From positions 556,676 through 620,675 of the forward strand of contig NZ_LN824141.1 of assembly GCF_000953715.1 (NCBI RefSeq): a stretch of DNA of 64,000 bases. Direction: 5' to 3'. This DNA comes from Defluviitoga tunisiensis. GTDB lineage: Bacteria > Thermotogota > Thermotogae > Petrotogales > Petrotogaceae. Below, piece by piece: positions 26,713 through 36,441 of this stretch (position 1 is the stretch's first letter; the number at the start of each line of letters is the position of its first letter). Below the pieces are notes generated by a model. The model did not search any database. It saw only the letters and a list, made by a program, of their open reading frames with translations, and was not told where the DNA came from. Both the position numbers and the translations under genes were made by a program.

Positions 26713-26744
26713 AAAAAAGGGTGACAGAAATGTCATCCTTTTTT
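26713..26744 (+). terminator. Terminator/possible attenuator upstream of infC
   Basis: GGGTGACA pairs with TGTCATCC (one G-U) around GAAA, flanked by A6 upstream and T6 downstream: a good intrinsic terminator. It lies between tRNA-Lys and infC, 47 nt before the infC ribosome binding site. I see no clear promoter after it, so infC may be expressed by controlled read-through. Confidence 0.7.
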
Positions 26745-26806
26745 ATTGAATGGTAAAAAGGAAAAATTAGAAATTGTTGTAAAATCTAAAAGGATGGTGA
26801 TACTGT

Positions 26807-27328
26807 ATAAGCGATAAAATCGCTAAAAATGAAGAGATAAAAGTCAAGAAAGTTTTATTAATTGATCAAGATGGAAACAAAATTGGAGAAGTCAGTACAA
26901 AAGAAGCTTTAAAATTAGCTCAAGAAGCTGGACTTGATTTGGTTCTAGTTGCCCCTAATGCGAGACCTCCTGTTGCTAGAATGATGGATTACGGAAAGTA
27001 TCTTTACGAAAAAGAAAAAAAGGAAAAACAAGCTAAGAAAAAACAAAAAAAGCAAGTTGTTAAAGAAATGAAGTTTAGATTGAGGATCGACGATCATGAT
27101 TTCAACACTAAATTAAAGAAAATTAGAGAATTTCTAGAAGATGGTTATAAAGTTAGAGTTGTTGTGATGTTTTTGGGAAGAGATATTATGTTTAAAGAAC
27201 AAGGTACCGAGTTATTGAATAGAATTATAGCCCAAACATCAGATTTAGCAACTGTAGCGCGTGGGCCAAAGTTGTTAGGTAAAGATATGGATATAATTTT
27301 AGAACCTTCAAAAGATCCAAAAAAATAA
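26807..27328 (+). CDS. infC: Translation initiation factor IF-3, AUA start codon
   Basis: A 173-residue IF-3, which binds the 30S subunit, controls start-codon fidelity and keeps the subunits apart. N-domain: KVLLIDQDGNKIGEV, ALKLAQEAGLDLVLV, APNARPPVARMMDYGKY. Linker rich in Lys, then C-domain: VKEMKFRLRIDDHDF, RVVVMFLGRDIMF. The frame is open only from a TGA at 26798 and has no ATG, GTG or TTG before residue 45. ATA at 26807 is the only credible start, with AGGATGGTGA ending 6 nt upstream. It gives MSDKIAKNEEIKV, a normal IF-3 N-terminus. Rare start codons in infC are known to serve autoregulation. Confidence 0.93.
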   Translation: MSDKIAKNEEIKVKKVLLIDQDGNKIGEVSTKEALKLAQEAGLDLVLVAPNARPPVARMMDYGKYLYEKEKKEKQAKKKQKKQVVKEMKFRLRIDDHDFNTKLKKIREFLEDGYKVRVVVMFLGRDIMFKEQGTELLNRIIAQTSDLATVARGPKLLGKDMDIILEPSKDPKK

Positions 27329-27358
27329 AATAATATCAATAATATTTTCCTTTTTACT

Positions 27359-27455
27359 ATAACAATATATTAATATACTTTATAGAATTATTGATCAGAT
27401 AATTGGGTTAAGGGCAAAGCCCTTTCCCAGTGTCTTTACTGGAATATATTGTTAT
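27359..27455 (+). ncRNA. Candidate structured leader RNA between infC and rpmI
   Basis: A perfect 13-bp stem (27359-27371 with 27443-27455) closes a region with three hairpins: AATTAT/ATAATT (27386-27404), AGGGC-aaa-GCCCT (27411-27423) and CCAGT/ACTGG (27427-27442), the last abutting the closing stem. A further 10-bp pairing, 27480-27489 with 27518-27527, lies downstream. This is the place where ribosomal protein L20 controls rpmI-rplT in E. coli, so an L20-responsive leader is a reasonable guess. No Rfam search was possible. Confidence 0.5.
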
Positions 27456-27615
27456 TTTTATTAAAAAAGTTTTTAATTTAAGGTTATAAACTACGTTATA
27501 AACACTAAATCAAGTCCTTATAACTTTTTGTTATTTACTAATATAAAACTTTAGTACAACATAAGTTTTTATAATCTAAAATGACTAAATAAATCCAATT
27601 TAGGAGGAATTTTAC

Positions 27616-27816
27616 ATGGCTAAAATAAAAACAAAAAGTTCTGCCAAAAAAAGATTTAAAGTTACAAAAAGCGGTAAAATACTAAGACATAGAAATAATG
27701 TTGGCCATAACACTGGTTCAAAAAGAAGCAAACACATGAATAGACTTACTAAAGAAGTTGAGGTTCCAAAATCCCTAAAGAAAAAAGTTGAAAAAGCTTT
27801 GGGATTAAAAGGTTAA
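27616..27816 (+). CDS. rpmI: 50S ribosomal protein L35
   Basis: A 66-residue, very basic ribosomal protein. KIKTKSSAKKRFKVTKSGK, then LRHRNNVGHNTGSK and MNRL, is the classic L35 sequence. ATG start with AGGAGG. It is 287 nt downstream of infC, an unusually long gap for this operon, and 43 nt upstream of rplT. Confidence 0.97.
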   Translation: MAKIKTKSSAKKRFKVTKSGKILRHRNNVGHNTGSKRSKHMNRLTKEVEVPKSLKKKVEKALGLKG

Positions 27817-27859
27817 CTACATACAAAATTTGACTTTGTTGAAGAGGGAGTGAATACAA

Positions 27860-28219
27860 ATGAGAGTTAAAAGGTCTCTAAATGCCCGAAAAAAGCGAAA
27901 AATGTACCTAAAAGCAGCAAAAGGGTATAGGGGTTCATTAAGCAGAAGATACAAACTTGCAAGACAACAATATTATAGATCAGGGCAATATGCTTACAGC
28001 GGAAGAAAACAGAAGAAAAGTGATTACAGAAAACTGTGGATTACTAGAATAAATGCAGCCTCTCGGGCTCAGGGATTAAAATATAACGAGTTCATTCATG
28101 GCTTAAAGTTAGCTAATATTAATATCAACAGGAAAATGCTCTCAGAACTTGCTATTAATGATCCTGATAGTTTCAACGAGTATATGAAGATTGCAAAACA
28201 AACCCTTGCAACCAAATAA
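27860..28219 (+). CDS. rplT: 50S ribosomal protein L20
   Basis: A 119-residue 23S rRNA-binding protein required early in 50S assembly, and in many bacteria the repressor of its own operon. N-terminal MRVKRSLNARKKRKMYLKAA, then GYRGSLSRRYKLARQQ and YRKLWITRINAASR, YNEFIHGLKLANI are conserved. ATG start with AGAGGGAGTGA. Last gene of infC-rpmI-rplT, followed by a strong terminator. Confidence 0.97.
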   Translation: MRVKRSLNARKKRKMYLKAAKGYRGSLSRRYKLARQQYYRSGQYAYSGRKQKKSDYRKLWITRINAASRAQGLKYNEFIHGLKLANININRKMLSELAINDPDSFNEYMKIAKQTLATK

Positions 28220-28232
28220 TATTAATTAATAT

Positions 28233-28257
28233 AAAAAGGGCGTTTCACGCCCTTTTT
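28233..28257 (+). terminator. Terminator after rplT
   Basis: GGGCG-tttca-CGCCC with A5 before and a T7 run after. It also lies at the end of the convergent tldE gene, whose stop is at 28258, so it may act in both directions. Confidence 0.9.
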
Positions 28258-29595
28258 TTATTTTCCACCTACACTTAAATTCCTTATAAGTGTTGTAGAG
28301 CCTGCTACGTTTCCGAAATATTTAAAATCCGACCCAACTGACTCAAGATTGTTTAATAATTCCTGTAGTGTCCCTGCTAAAGTCATTCCTCTAAAACTAC
28401 CTACAAATTCTCCATTTTCAATAACTCTTCCACTAATCTGAACTGAAAATCTACCTGAAATAGGATCCGCTGTATGTAAACCCATTATATTTGTAACATA
28501 AAGAGCTTTCGGGACATTTATGATTTCTTTTCTTGTCTTATTAGATATAAGATGCATATTAATGGTTCCTATAGAAGGATTAGGACTCTCAATATACGCA
28601 AATGAATTACCTGTTGGTTTGGTGTTAAATTTATTTGCAGAATAAATACTGTGTAAATAACTCTTTAAAACTCCGTTTTCAATAATATTAAAGCGAGATG
28701 TATTTGTTCCTTCATTATCAAAAGAAGCTATGAGAGGCGCAGAACCATTCATAGGATCGTGTATTAAGTTTACAACGTTATTTGCAACTTTCTCTCCCAG
28801 ACGGTCTTTTAAAAACGATTTACCCTTATATACATTTTCTCCTGATAGAGGAGTAGTTAGCGTTGAGATTAACATTCCAGCTGCAACTGGGCTTAGAATT
28901 ATATCGTATCTACCGGACCTTAATACTTCTGCACTTAACCCAGAGATTGCCAAATCGACAGAATTTCTTACTATTCTATCTATTTCTATTAATCTGGCGC
29001 TTTGAGCCACCTCAAAATCAAATCCCATAGCAGAATTCTGATCATCTATTGCAGCCAAACTAATAGAAGCGCCTGCGTTTGTAAACAAAGCATTTTTATA
29101 TAAACCGTTGGTATTTGCAAAATATATTCTTGTAAGAGAGGTTTCATAACTTGCCCCACGAACAAATTTAATTCTTGGATCGCTTTTTTTTGCTTTCTGT
29201 TCAAGGTTTTGAGCTAATTCCATAACTTCGTTTAAGCTCATATTTTTGGTATCTACATCAAAAGCCCAATCAATATAAGTAAATTCTTCTTCATCAGAAA
29301 CATCATGAGCTTCATCTGGTTGAGTATATTTAACCATTTGTATAGCCTTTTCTACAGCTTGGTTAATCCCTTTTTCCGATAAAATATTTGTTGTTGATGT
29401 TGCTATTTTTCCTTCTTTACTAATAATTTTAATTCCAACAGATCCTTGTTCTCCTTCAGAAAGTTGTTCGAGTTTTCCACTGCTAAAAGAAGCATTTTTA
29501 TTCTCTACAGAAAAAACATTAATCTGACCTTTACAATCATTATTTTTTATAAGTAATAAAGCCTTTTCTAAAATTTGTTGTATATTATTCATCAT
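28258..29595 (-). CDS. pmbA: TldE/PmbA subunit of the TldD-TldE protease
   Basis: A 445-residue member of the TldD/PmbA family without the HExxxH motif, so the non-catalytic partner. In E. coli TldD and TldE form a heterodimeric metalloprotease that degrades unfolded or extended peptides and matures microcin or CcdA. Recognisable segments: GEQGSVGIKIISKEG near residue 45, LSPVAAGMLISTLT near 230, SAPLIASFDNEGTNTSRF near 285 and NIMGLHTADPISGRFSVQ near 370. Its start overlaps the tldD stop (ATGA), so production is stoichiometrically coupled. Confidence 0.9.
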   Translation of the reverse strand: MMNNIQQILEKALLLIKNNDCKGQINVFSVENKNASFSSGKLEQLSEGEQGSVGIKIISKEGKIATSTTNILSEKGINQAVEKAIQMVKYTQPDEAHDVSDEEEFTYIDWAFDVDTKNMSLNEVMELAQNLEQKAKKSDPRIKFVRGASYETSLTRIYFANTNGLYKNALFTNAGASISLAAIDDQNSAMGFDFEVAQSARLIEIDRIVRNSVDLAISGLSAEVLRSGRYDIILSPVAAGMLISTLTTPLSGENVYKGKSFLKDRLGEKVANNVVNLIHDPMNGSAPLIASFDNEGTNTSRFNIIENGVLKSYLHSIYSANKFNTKPTGNSFAYIESPNPSIGTINMHLISNKTRKEIINVPKALYVTNIMGLHTADPISGRFSVQISGRVIENGEFVGSFRGMTLAGTLQELLNNLESVGSDFKYFGNVAGSTTLIRNLSVGGK

Positions 29596-31004
29596 TCATT
29601 TCCTCCTTTAACTATTCCCCCAACAACCATTTTTGGAATTCTAATGGTTGGCTGAGCGTCTGAAACAGGTGCTGCTTGACCATCTTTTCCGCACGTACCT
29701 ACCCCATAACCAAGATCATTTCCAACCATATCTATACTTTCAAGTACTTTAAGACCATTACCAACCAAACTTGCTCCTCTAATTGGTTTTGTTATCTCAC
29801 CATTTTTTATAATATATCCTTCGTTGATTCCAAACTGAAAATCACCGCTTATAACGTCTACTTGTCCTCCACCCATTTTTCTTACAAAAATACCGTAATC
29901 TACGGACTTTATAATATCTTCAGGATTATCCTCTCCAGGTAAAATCAAGGTATTTCTCATTCTAACTATTGGTAAAACCATATAAGATTCCCTTCTCCCA
30001 TTTCCTGTTGGTTCAGCAGAAAACTTTTTAGCAGTTATTTTTGAATGCATGTATCCTTTTAAAACACCTTTATCAATTAATACTGTTCTTTTTGTAGGTG
30101 TACCTTCATCATCATAATTTAGAGTACCTCTTTTATTCATAATTGTTCCGTCATCTACAACTGTAATTTTCTCAGATGCAATCTTTTGACCAATCTTATC
30201 TCTATATACAGAACCTGATAAAACTAAGTCTGCCTCCATACCATGTCCACATGCCTCGTGTATCATAGTACCTCCTGCTTCGGATGAAATTACAACTGTA
30301 AATTCTCCTGCTGGAGCGTCTTCTCCTTCAATCTGTGCTATAACTTGTCTTACAGCGTCTTCTACAACTATTCTAATCATTTCATCTGTGAAAAATTCAA
30401 ATCCTGCATTTGCTGCGTCTCCTGCATATCCCATAAATAGGTTACCTTCTTCATCTTCACCTATAACCGTGACTCCATAACGAGGATAATTTCTAATATC
30501 TTCTGCTATAATTCCTTCTGAATTAATAACTTTTACTTTTCTGCTGCTATCTGAATATGAAACTGTAATTTGTTTTATCCTACTATCTGCATCTTTTAAT
30601 AAATTAACACCTTTTAGAACTTTTTCAACCTTTTTATCTATTTCAACTTGATCAAAAGGAATTTGAAAAGGGGAAAAATCTCTTTTTTCACACTCTTTTA
30701 ATTCTTTAACTTTTAATATTTCGCGATTATCGAATCTTTCTGAGGCTATTTTTTTCAAGGTTTTTGCAAGATCCATAAGGTTTTCAAAAGTAGGTTCGTT
30801 TGTGTGAGCAAATATAGTTTCTTCTTTGGATACAACTCTCAAACTAGCCCCACTACTACTAGAGAAATTGACTTTTTCAATTTTTCCATTATCGTACAAA
30901 ATATTTGTTCCATAACTGTTTTCTAAAAAGATCTCTGAATATTCACCCCCACTAGAGAGAGAATGATTTAATATTTCTATGTACTGTTCTTTGCTTAATT
31001 CCAC
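29592..31004 (-). CDS. tldD: TldD zinc metalloprotease subunit
   Basis: A 470-residue catalytic subunit of the TldD-TldE protease. The zinc site HEACGH (H249, E250, H254) lies in TMIHEACGHGMEADL. The C-terminal GVGTCGKDGQAAPVSDAQP carries the conserved third Cys ligand region. GTG start with AGGAGGG. First gene of the tldD-pmbA pair. It is divergent from the transaldolase gene across a 209-nt gap. Confidence 0.92.
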   Translation of the reverse strand: MELSKEQYIEILNHSLSSGGEYSEIFLENSYGTNILYDNGKIEKVNFSSSSGASLRVVSKEETIFAHTNEPTFENLMDLAKTLKKIASERFDNREILKVKELKECEKRDFSPFQIPFDQVEIDKKVEKVLKGVNLLKDADSRIKQITVSYSDSSRKVKVINSEGIIAEDIRNYPRYGVTVIGEDEEGNLFMGYAGDAANAGFEFFTDEMIRIVVEDAVRQVIAQIEGEDAPAGEFTVVISSEAGGTMIHEACGHGMEADLVLSGSVYRDKIGQKIASEKITVVDDGTIMNKRGTLNYDDEGTPTKRTVLIDKGVLKGYMHSKITAKKFSAEPTGNGRRESYMVLPIVRMRNTLILPGEDNPEDIIKSVDYGIFVRKMGGGQVDVISGDFQFGINEGYIIKNGEITKPIRGASLVGNGLKVLESIDMVGNDLGYGVGTCGKDGQAAPVSDAQPTIRIPKMVVGGIVKGGNE

Positions 31005-31118
31005 TTTAATCCCTCCTATAAATTTCTAATTAGAACCCTCTTTACAATTATACACATATAAATATCTAAATTTCAAAATTTTTATAAAAAATCATAAAAT
31101 GTTACTTATCTTTGTTTT

Positions 31119-31146
31119 TTGAATTTAAACATATCTGAGATATAAT
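31119..31146 (+). promoter_or_regulatory. Promoter of the transaldolase gene
   Basis: TTGAAT at 31119-31124, a 16-nt spacer and TATAAT at 31141-31146. It leaves a 5' leader of about 60 nt before the ATG at 31214. Confidence 0.65.
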
Positions 31147-31213
31147 TAAAGAGATTGTTTTTAATCTAAATATAATCTATAATCTTACAAAATAATCATT
31201 AGGAGGGAATACT

Positions 31214-31882
31214 ATGGAAATATTTTTAGACACAGCAAATATTGACGAAATTAAAAAAGGTGTTGACTGGGGCATAGTTGATGGTGTAACTACAAATCCA
31301 ACCTTAGTTTCAAAAGAACAAGCTCTATTTGAAGAAAGGATTAAAGAAATATGTGATGTTGTTCAGGGTCCAGTTAGTGCAGAGGTAGTTTCAACAAAAT
31401 ATGAAGGAATGGTTGAAGAGGCACAAAAATTAGCTAAATTAAGCGAACATGTTGTAGTTAAAATTCCATTGATACCGGATGGAATAAAAGCTATCCGAAC
31501 TTTATCTAGAAAAGGCATTAAAACTAATGCTACTCTTGTTTTTAGCCCTTTACAAGCTTTACTTGCTGCAAAAGCGGGAGCTAGTTATGTTAGTCCTTTT
31601 ATAGGAAGAATGGATGATATAGGTAATACTGGCATGACTATTGTAGAAGAAATAATGGACATTTTTATTAATTATGGTTACGATACTAAAGTAATAGTTG
31701 CTAGTGTCAGACATCCACAACATGTATTAGAAGCGGCTTTAATTGGAGCAGATGTTGTTACTATGCCATTTGGTGTTTTAGAAAAAATGTTTAAGCATCC
31801 TATGACAGATATTGGTCTTGAAAATTTTCTTAAAGACTGGGAAAAATATCAGGAATATCTCAAGAATAAAGATAAGAATTGA
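31214..31882 (+). CDS. tal: Transaldolase (small TalC/fructose-6-phosphate aldolase type)
   Basis: A 222-residue class I aldolase of the short transaldolase group. [28 protein letters not shown] opens the protein, with K83 in [10 protein letters not shown] as Schiff-base lysine. [20 protein letters not shown], then SPFIGRMDD and [19 protein letters not shown] complete the barrel. It acts in the non-oxidative pentose phosphate pathway; FSA-like aldol activity cannot be excluded. ATG start with AGGAGGG. Single gene with its own promoter and terminator. Confidence 0.94.
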   Translation: MEIFLDTANIDEIKKGVDWGIVDGVTTNPTLVSKEQALFEERIKEICDVVQGPVSAEVVSTKYEGMVEEAQKLAKLSEHVVVKIPLIPDGIKAIRTLSRKGIKTNATLVFSPLQALLAAKAGASYVSPFIGRMDDIGNTGMTIVEEIMDIFINYGYDTKVIVASVRHPQHVLEAALIGADVVTMPFGVLEKMFKHPMTDIGLENFLKDWEKYQEYLKNKDKN

Positions 31883-31884
31883 AC

Positions 31885-31914
31885 AAAAAAACGTGCCTTT
31901 CGGCACGTTTTTTA
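31885..31914. terminator. Bidirectional terminator tal / groL
   Basis: ACGTGCC-tttc-GGCACGT with A6 before and T6 after, between the convergent tal and groL genes. Confidence 0.9.
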
Positions 31915-31926
31915 TTATTTCTGTGA

Positions 31927-33555
<1,629 letters not shown>

Positions 33556-33569
33556 CTACACCTCCCACT

Positions 33570-33839
33570 TTATTCTTCTATTTTTGCTAGTACATCGTCG
33601 ACGTCAATAATAATATATTCTACGTCATCAATTTTAATTTCTGTACCTGCGTACTTTGAAAATATCACTTTGTCTCCAACCTTTAAATCAAAATCTTCTT
33701 CTAATTTACCAATTTCTATGATTTCAGCTTTCTGAGGCTTTTCTTTTGCAGAATCTGGAAGTACTATTCCACCTTCAGTCTTTTTTTCTTCCTTTACTGG
33801 TTTGATAAGTAATCTGTTTCCTAATGGTTTTACATTCAT
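33570..33839 (-). CDS. groS: 10 kDa co-chaperonin GroES
   Basis: An 89-residue lid subunit for GroEL: MNVKPLGNRLLIKP, a mobile loop EEKKTEGGIVLPDSAKEKP, then VGDKVIFSKYAGTEIKIDD. ATG start with GGGGGTA. First gene of the groSL operon; a CIRCE operator lies about 48 nt upstream. Confidence 0.97.
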   Translation of the reverse strand: MNVKPLGNRLLIKPVKEEKKTEGGIVLPDSAKEKPQKAEIIEIGKLEEDFDLKVGDKVIFSKYAGTEIKIDDVEYIIIDVDDVLAKIEE

Positions 33840-33886
33840 TTGCTAATACCCCCTTTATGTATTTTGTTAAAATATTTTTTGTTTTT

Positions 33887-33913
33887 TTAGCAATCAAACG
33901 TTAAGAGTGCTAA
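33887..33913 (-). promoter_or_regulatory. CIRCE operator of groSL
   Basis: Minus-strand TTAGCACTC-N9-GATTGCTAA matches the HrcA operator consensus TTAGCACTC-N9-GAGTGCTAA with one mismatch in the second arm. It lies between the promoter and groS, so HrcA would repress groSL in the absence of heat stress. Confidence 0.92.
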
Positions 33914-33922
33914 TCCTTTAAT

Positions 33923-33951
33923 ATGATAACATTTCTAGACAAAATAGGCAA
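33923..33951 (-). promoter_or_regulatory. Promoter of groSL
   Basis: On the minus strand TTGCCT (33951-33946), a 17-nt spacer and TATCAT (33928-33923). The start would fall just before or at CIRCE. Confidence 0.6.
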
Positions 33952-34261
33952 GATTGAAAAAAGCCGATTATTGACGAATAAATACAAATAAAACGAATTA
34001 AAAACGATTATAAGCAAAAATCTTTAATTTTCTCGGTTTTTCTCGTTTTTCCTATCTGTATATCCTGTTTTTAAATGAAAAGTAGATAAAATGATTTAAG
34101 ATATTAACATAATTCCCACTATTTGTAACTATATAATTCTTTGTATATTTAAAAATTGATATAATTATATTGATTTTATTTATACAAATATCTTCTAACT
34201 GTTTATAATTTTAAATATTCAACACACTTGATAATAATCTTTTGAAAAAGGGGTGAGTATC
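33952..34261. other. Divergent intergenic region groS / aldo-keto reductase
   Basis: About 310 nt of AT-rich DNA between the groSL promoter and the aldo/keto reductase start. It contains TGATATAAT at 34157-34165, an extended -10 that probably serves the plus-strand gene. I see no ORF, strong hairpin or repeat copy in the rest. Confidence 0.45.
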
Positions 34262-35194
34262 TTGAAATACAAGCAATTTGGTAGAACTAACATGAATGTT
34301 TCTGTTGTTGGTTTAGGTGCATGGGAAATTGGAGGAAACTGGGGCCCAATAGAAGAAGAACATGCTTTAAAATTGTTGAATTTAGCTTATATTAATGGAG
34401 TTAATTTTTTTGATACTGCTCCTGTATACGGCTTTGGTAAATCAGAAGAGGTAATAGGAAAGTTTTTAAATCAAATACCTCGGGATAAAGTTTACATTGC
34501 TACTAAGTGTGGTTTAGAATGGGACAGCAGGGGTAGAATTAGAAACAACTTAAAAAAAGATAGAGTGTTGAAAGAAATTGATGACTCTTTAACTCGGTTA
34601 AATACAGATTATATTGATCTTTATCAAATTCATTGGCCGGATCCGAATACTTCACTAGAAGAAACTTCAGAAGCTCTTCAAAAAATATTAGATGACGGAA
34701 AAGCAAGATATATAGGTGTATCGAATCTAAATGCTCATCAAATAGAAGAATTATGTGAATACATAGATATAGTTTCTACACAAAATTACTATAACATGTT
34801 AGTTAGAAATGTTGAAAAAGAACTGTTCCCTATTATTAACAAATTCAACCTAACTCTCATTCCCTATAGTCCTTTAGCTAAAGGACTACTTACCGGGAAA
34901 ATGACCGAAGATTTTGAACCTTCAAAAAATGATCCAAGGTCAGGAGATAGAATATTTTGGGATAAAAAATTGTTCTTAGAAAATCTTGATAAGGTTGAAA
35001 AAATAAAAGAAATTTCTAATAGACTTGGAAAACCACTCTCGCAAATTGCTATAAATTGGCTATTATTTCATGAAGAAGTAAGTACTGTTATAGCAGGAAC
35101 CAAAAATGAAAAACATTTGATTGAAAATATCAAAGCTAGTGATTGGGAAATGACTAAAGATTTAATTGAAGAAATAAATAAAATTTTGTTTTGA
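34262..35194 (+). CDS. Aldo/keto reductase
   Basis: A 310-residue NADPH-dependent TIM-barrel reductase. The catalytic tetrad is recognisable: D in FFDTAPVYGFGKSE with Y, K in IATKCGLEW and H in YQIHWPDP. The nucleotide-binding segment PYSPLAKGLLTGKM near residue 200 and VIAGTKNEKHLIENI near 280 are typical. Substrate is not predictable. I place the start at TTG 34262, giving MKYKQFGRT, with AAGGGGTGA upstream. The frame extends to a GTG at 34253 that lies in the ribosome binding site. Single gene. Confidence 0.87.
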   Translation: MKYKQFGRTNMNVSVVGLGAWEIGGNWGPIEEEHALKLLNLAYINGVNFFDTAPVYGFGKSEEVIGKFLNQIPRDKVYIATKCGLEWDSRGRIRNNLKKDRVLKEIDDSLTRLNTDYIDLYQIHWPDPNTSLEETSEALQKILDDGKARYIGVSNLNAHQIEELCEYIDIVSTQNYYNMLVRNVEKELFPIINKFNLTLIPYSPLAKGLLTGKMTEDFEPSKNDPRSGDRIFWDKKLFLENLDKVEKIKEISNRLGKPLSQIAINWLLFHEEVSTVIAGTKNEKHLIENIKASDWEMTKDLIEEINKILF

Positions 35195-35345
35195 TTTTGT
35201 ATTTGTAATGGTTACAGTAGTTCAAAGAGTGACTTTAGAATTTAAGATTTTTAAAAAATGTAATTTTGAATTAATATTGGGCCTAAAACGATACCTTCCT
35301 TCTTTCTTAGCTATAAGTACTAAAATGTTGAAATAGTTGATTCGT

Positions 35346-35455
35346 GTTTTTGAATTTAAAAGGGTAACAGGGCGCAGCCCCCCTCTTTACCAGTTACAAG
35401 TGCCTAAAAGTTAAATGAAACATATATATAATACTGATTTTAGAATTTCTAAAGT
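35346..35455 (+). repeat. Leader-associated repeat, copy C (internally shortened)
   Basis: Begins GTTTTTGAATTTAAAAGGG, then hairpin GGGC-gca-GCCC (35370-35380), CTCTTTACCAGTTACA and a short AAAAGTTAAA. It then jumps to GAAACATATATATAAT and TTTTAGAATTTCTAAAGT, nearly identical to the 3' end of copy A. The central TTAGAA/GGTATTTT portion present in copies A and B is missing. It ends 33 nt before the PfkB kinase start, in the same orientation. Confidence 0.7.
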
Positions 35456-35487
35456 GGATCTGAAATCACATCTTAGGAGGAAAAAAT

Positions 35488-36441
35488 ATGGCTATTCTCT
35501 GTGCAGGTGAAATCCTTTATGATTTTATATCTCAATCTCCAAATAAGGGATTGGGGGAGACCAAAATATTTGAGAAAAGGCCGGGTGGTTCTCCTTTTAA
35601 CGTTGCTGTAGGTTTAGCAAAATTAGGAGCGGACGTTTCTTTTTTGAGTAAAATAGGTTCTGATGAATTTGGAAAATCACTTTTAAAATACATTAAAGAA
35701 AATCATATAAATACTGATTGTATTATTTCTCAGAATGGGTGTAAAACCACTCTAGCATTTGCTGCTGTTGATAAGTACGGGAAAGCTGAATATGAGTTTT
35801 ATCGGGATAATGCTGCGGATGTTAATCTAAAAATGGAGGATTTGAATAATTTACAACTCGATAAATTTTCAATTTTTCACTTTGGTTCTATAGCTTTGTT
35901 GGAAAACCCAACATCTCTGACTTTAAAAAGTTTGTTTGAAGAATTTGTTTCTAAGAAGAAAATTACTTCTTTTGATCCAAATATCAGAAAATCTATGATA
36001 AAAAACGAAGAAATATATTTGAGACTTATTAATCAAATAATCAAGAAAGTTGATATCTTAAAATTGAGTGACGATGATCTTTATTATATTACAAAAGAAA
36101 AGAATGTTGAGAAAGCTGTTTCTAGTTTAAATGTGAAAGATGGTTGTGGAATTTTCTTAACTTTAGGAAGTGAGGGTTCAATGGTATTTAAAGACAATAA
36201 ATTTGAGTTTGTTCCTGCTTATAAGGTTAATGTTGTAGATACAGTTGGTTGTGGAGATTCTTTTATGGCTTCTATTTTGTATAAATTAAAAGATTATTCT
36301 TATAATGAATTAAAAAATATTTCATTCTCTGCTTTAAGAGATTATGCGGATTTTGCTAATAAGTGTGCAGCTATAGTCGCTTCTAAACCAGGTGCAGCAG
36401 ATGCTATGCCAAGTTTAGAAGAAGTAATAAATTTCTTTTGA
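35488..36441 (+). CDS. PfkB family sugar kinase (fructokinase-like)
   Basis: A 317-residue ribokinase-family kinase. Signature 1, RPGGSPFNVAVGLAKLGADVSFLSKIG, begins near residue 31. Signature 2, DTVGCGDSFMASIL, near 250, carries the catalytic Asp, with Cys replacing the more usual Ala of GAGD. FYRDNAADVNL near 110 resembles fructokinases. Probable reaction: ATP-dependent phosphorylation of fructose or another ketose. ATG start with AGGAGG. Single gene preceded by repeat copy C. The 500-nt gap behind it has no terminator I can identify. Confidence 0.87.
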   Translation: MAILCAGEILYDFISQSPNKGLGETKIFEKRPGGSPFNVAVGLAKLGADVSFLSKIGSDEFGKSLLKYIKENHINTDCIISQNGCKTTLAFAAVDKYGKAEYEFYRDNAADVNLKMEDLNNLQLDKFSIFHFGSIALLENPTSLTLKSLFEEFVSKKKITSFDPNIRKSMIKNEEIYLRLINQIIKKVDILKLSDDDLYYITKEKNVEKAVSSLNVKDGCGIFLTLGSEGSMVFKDNKFEFVPAYKVNVVDTVGCGDSFMASILYKLKDYSYNELKNISFSALRDYADFANKCAAIVASKPGAADAMPSLEEVINFF

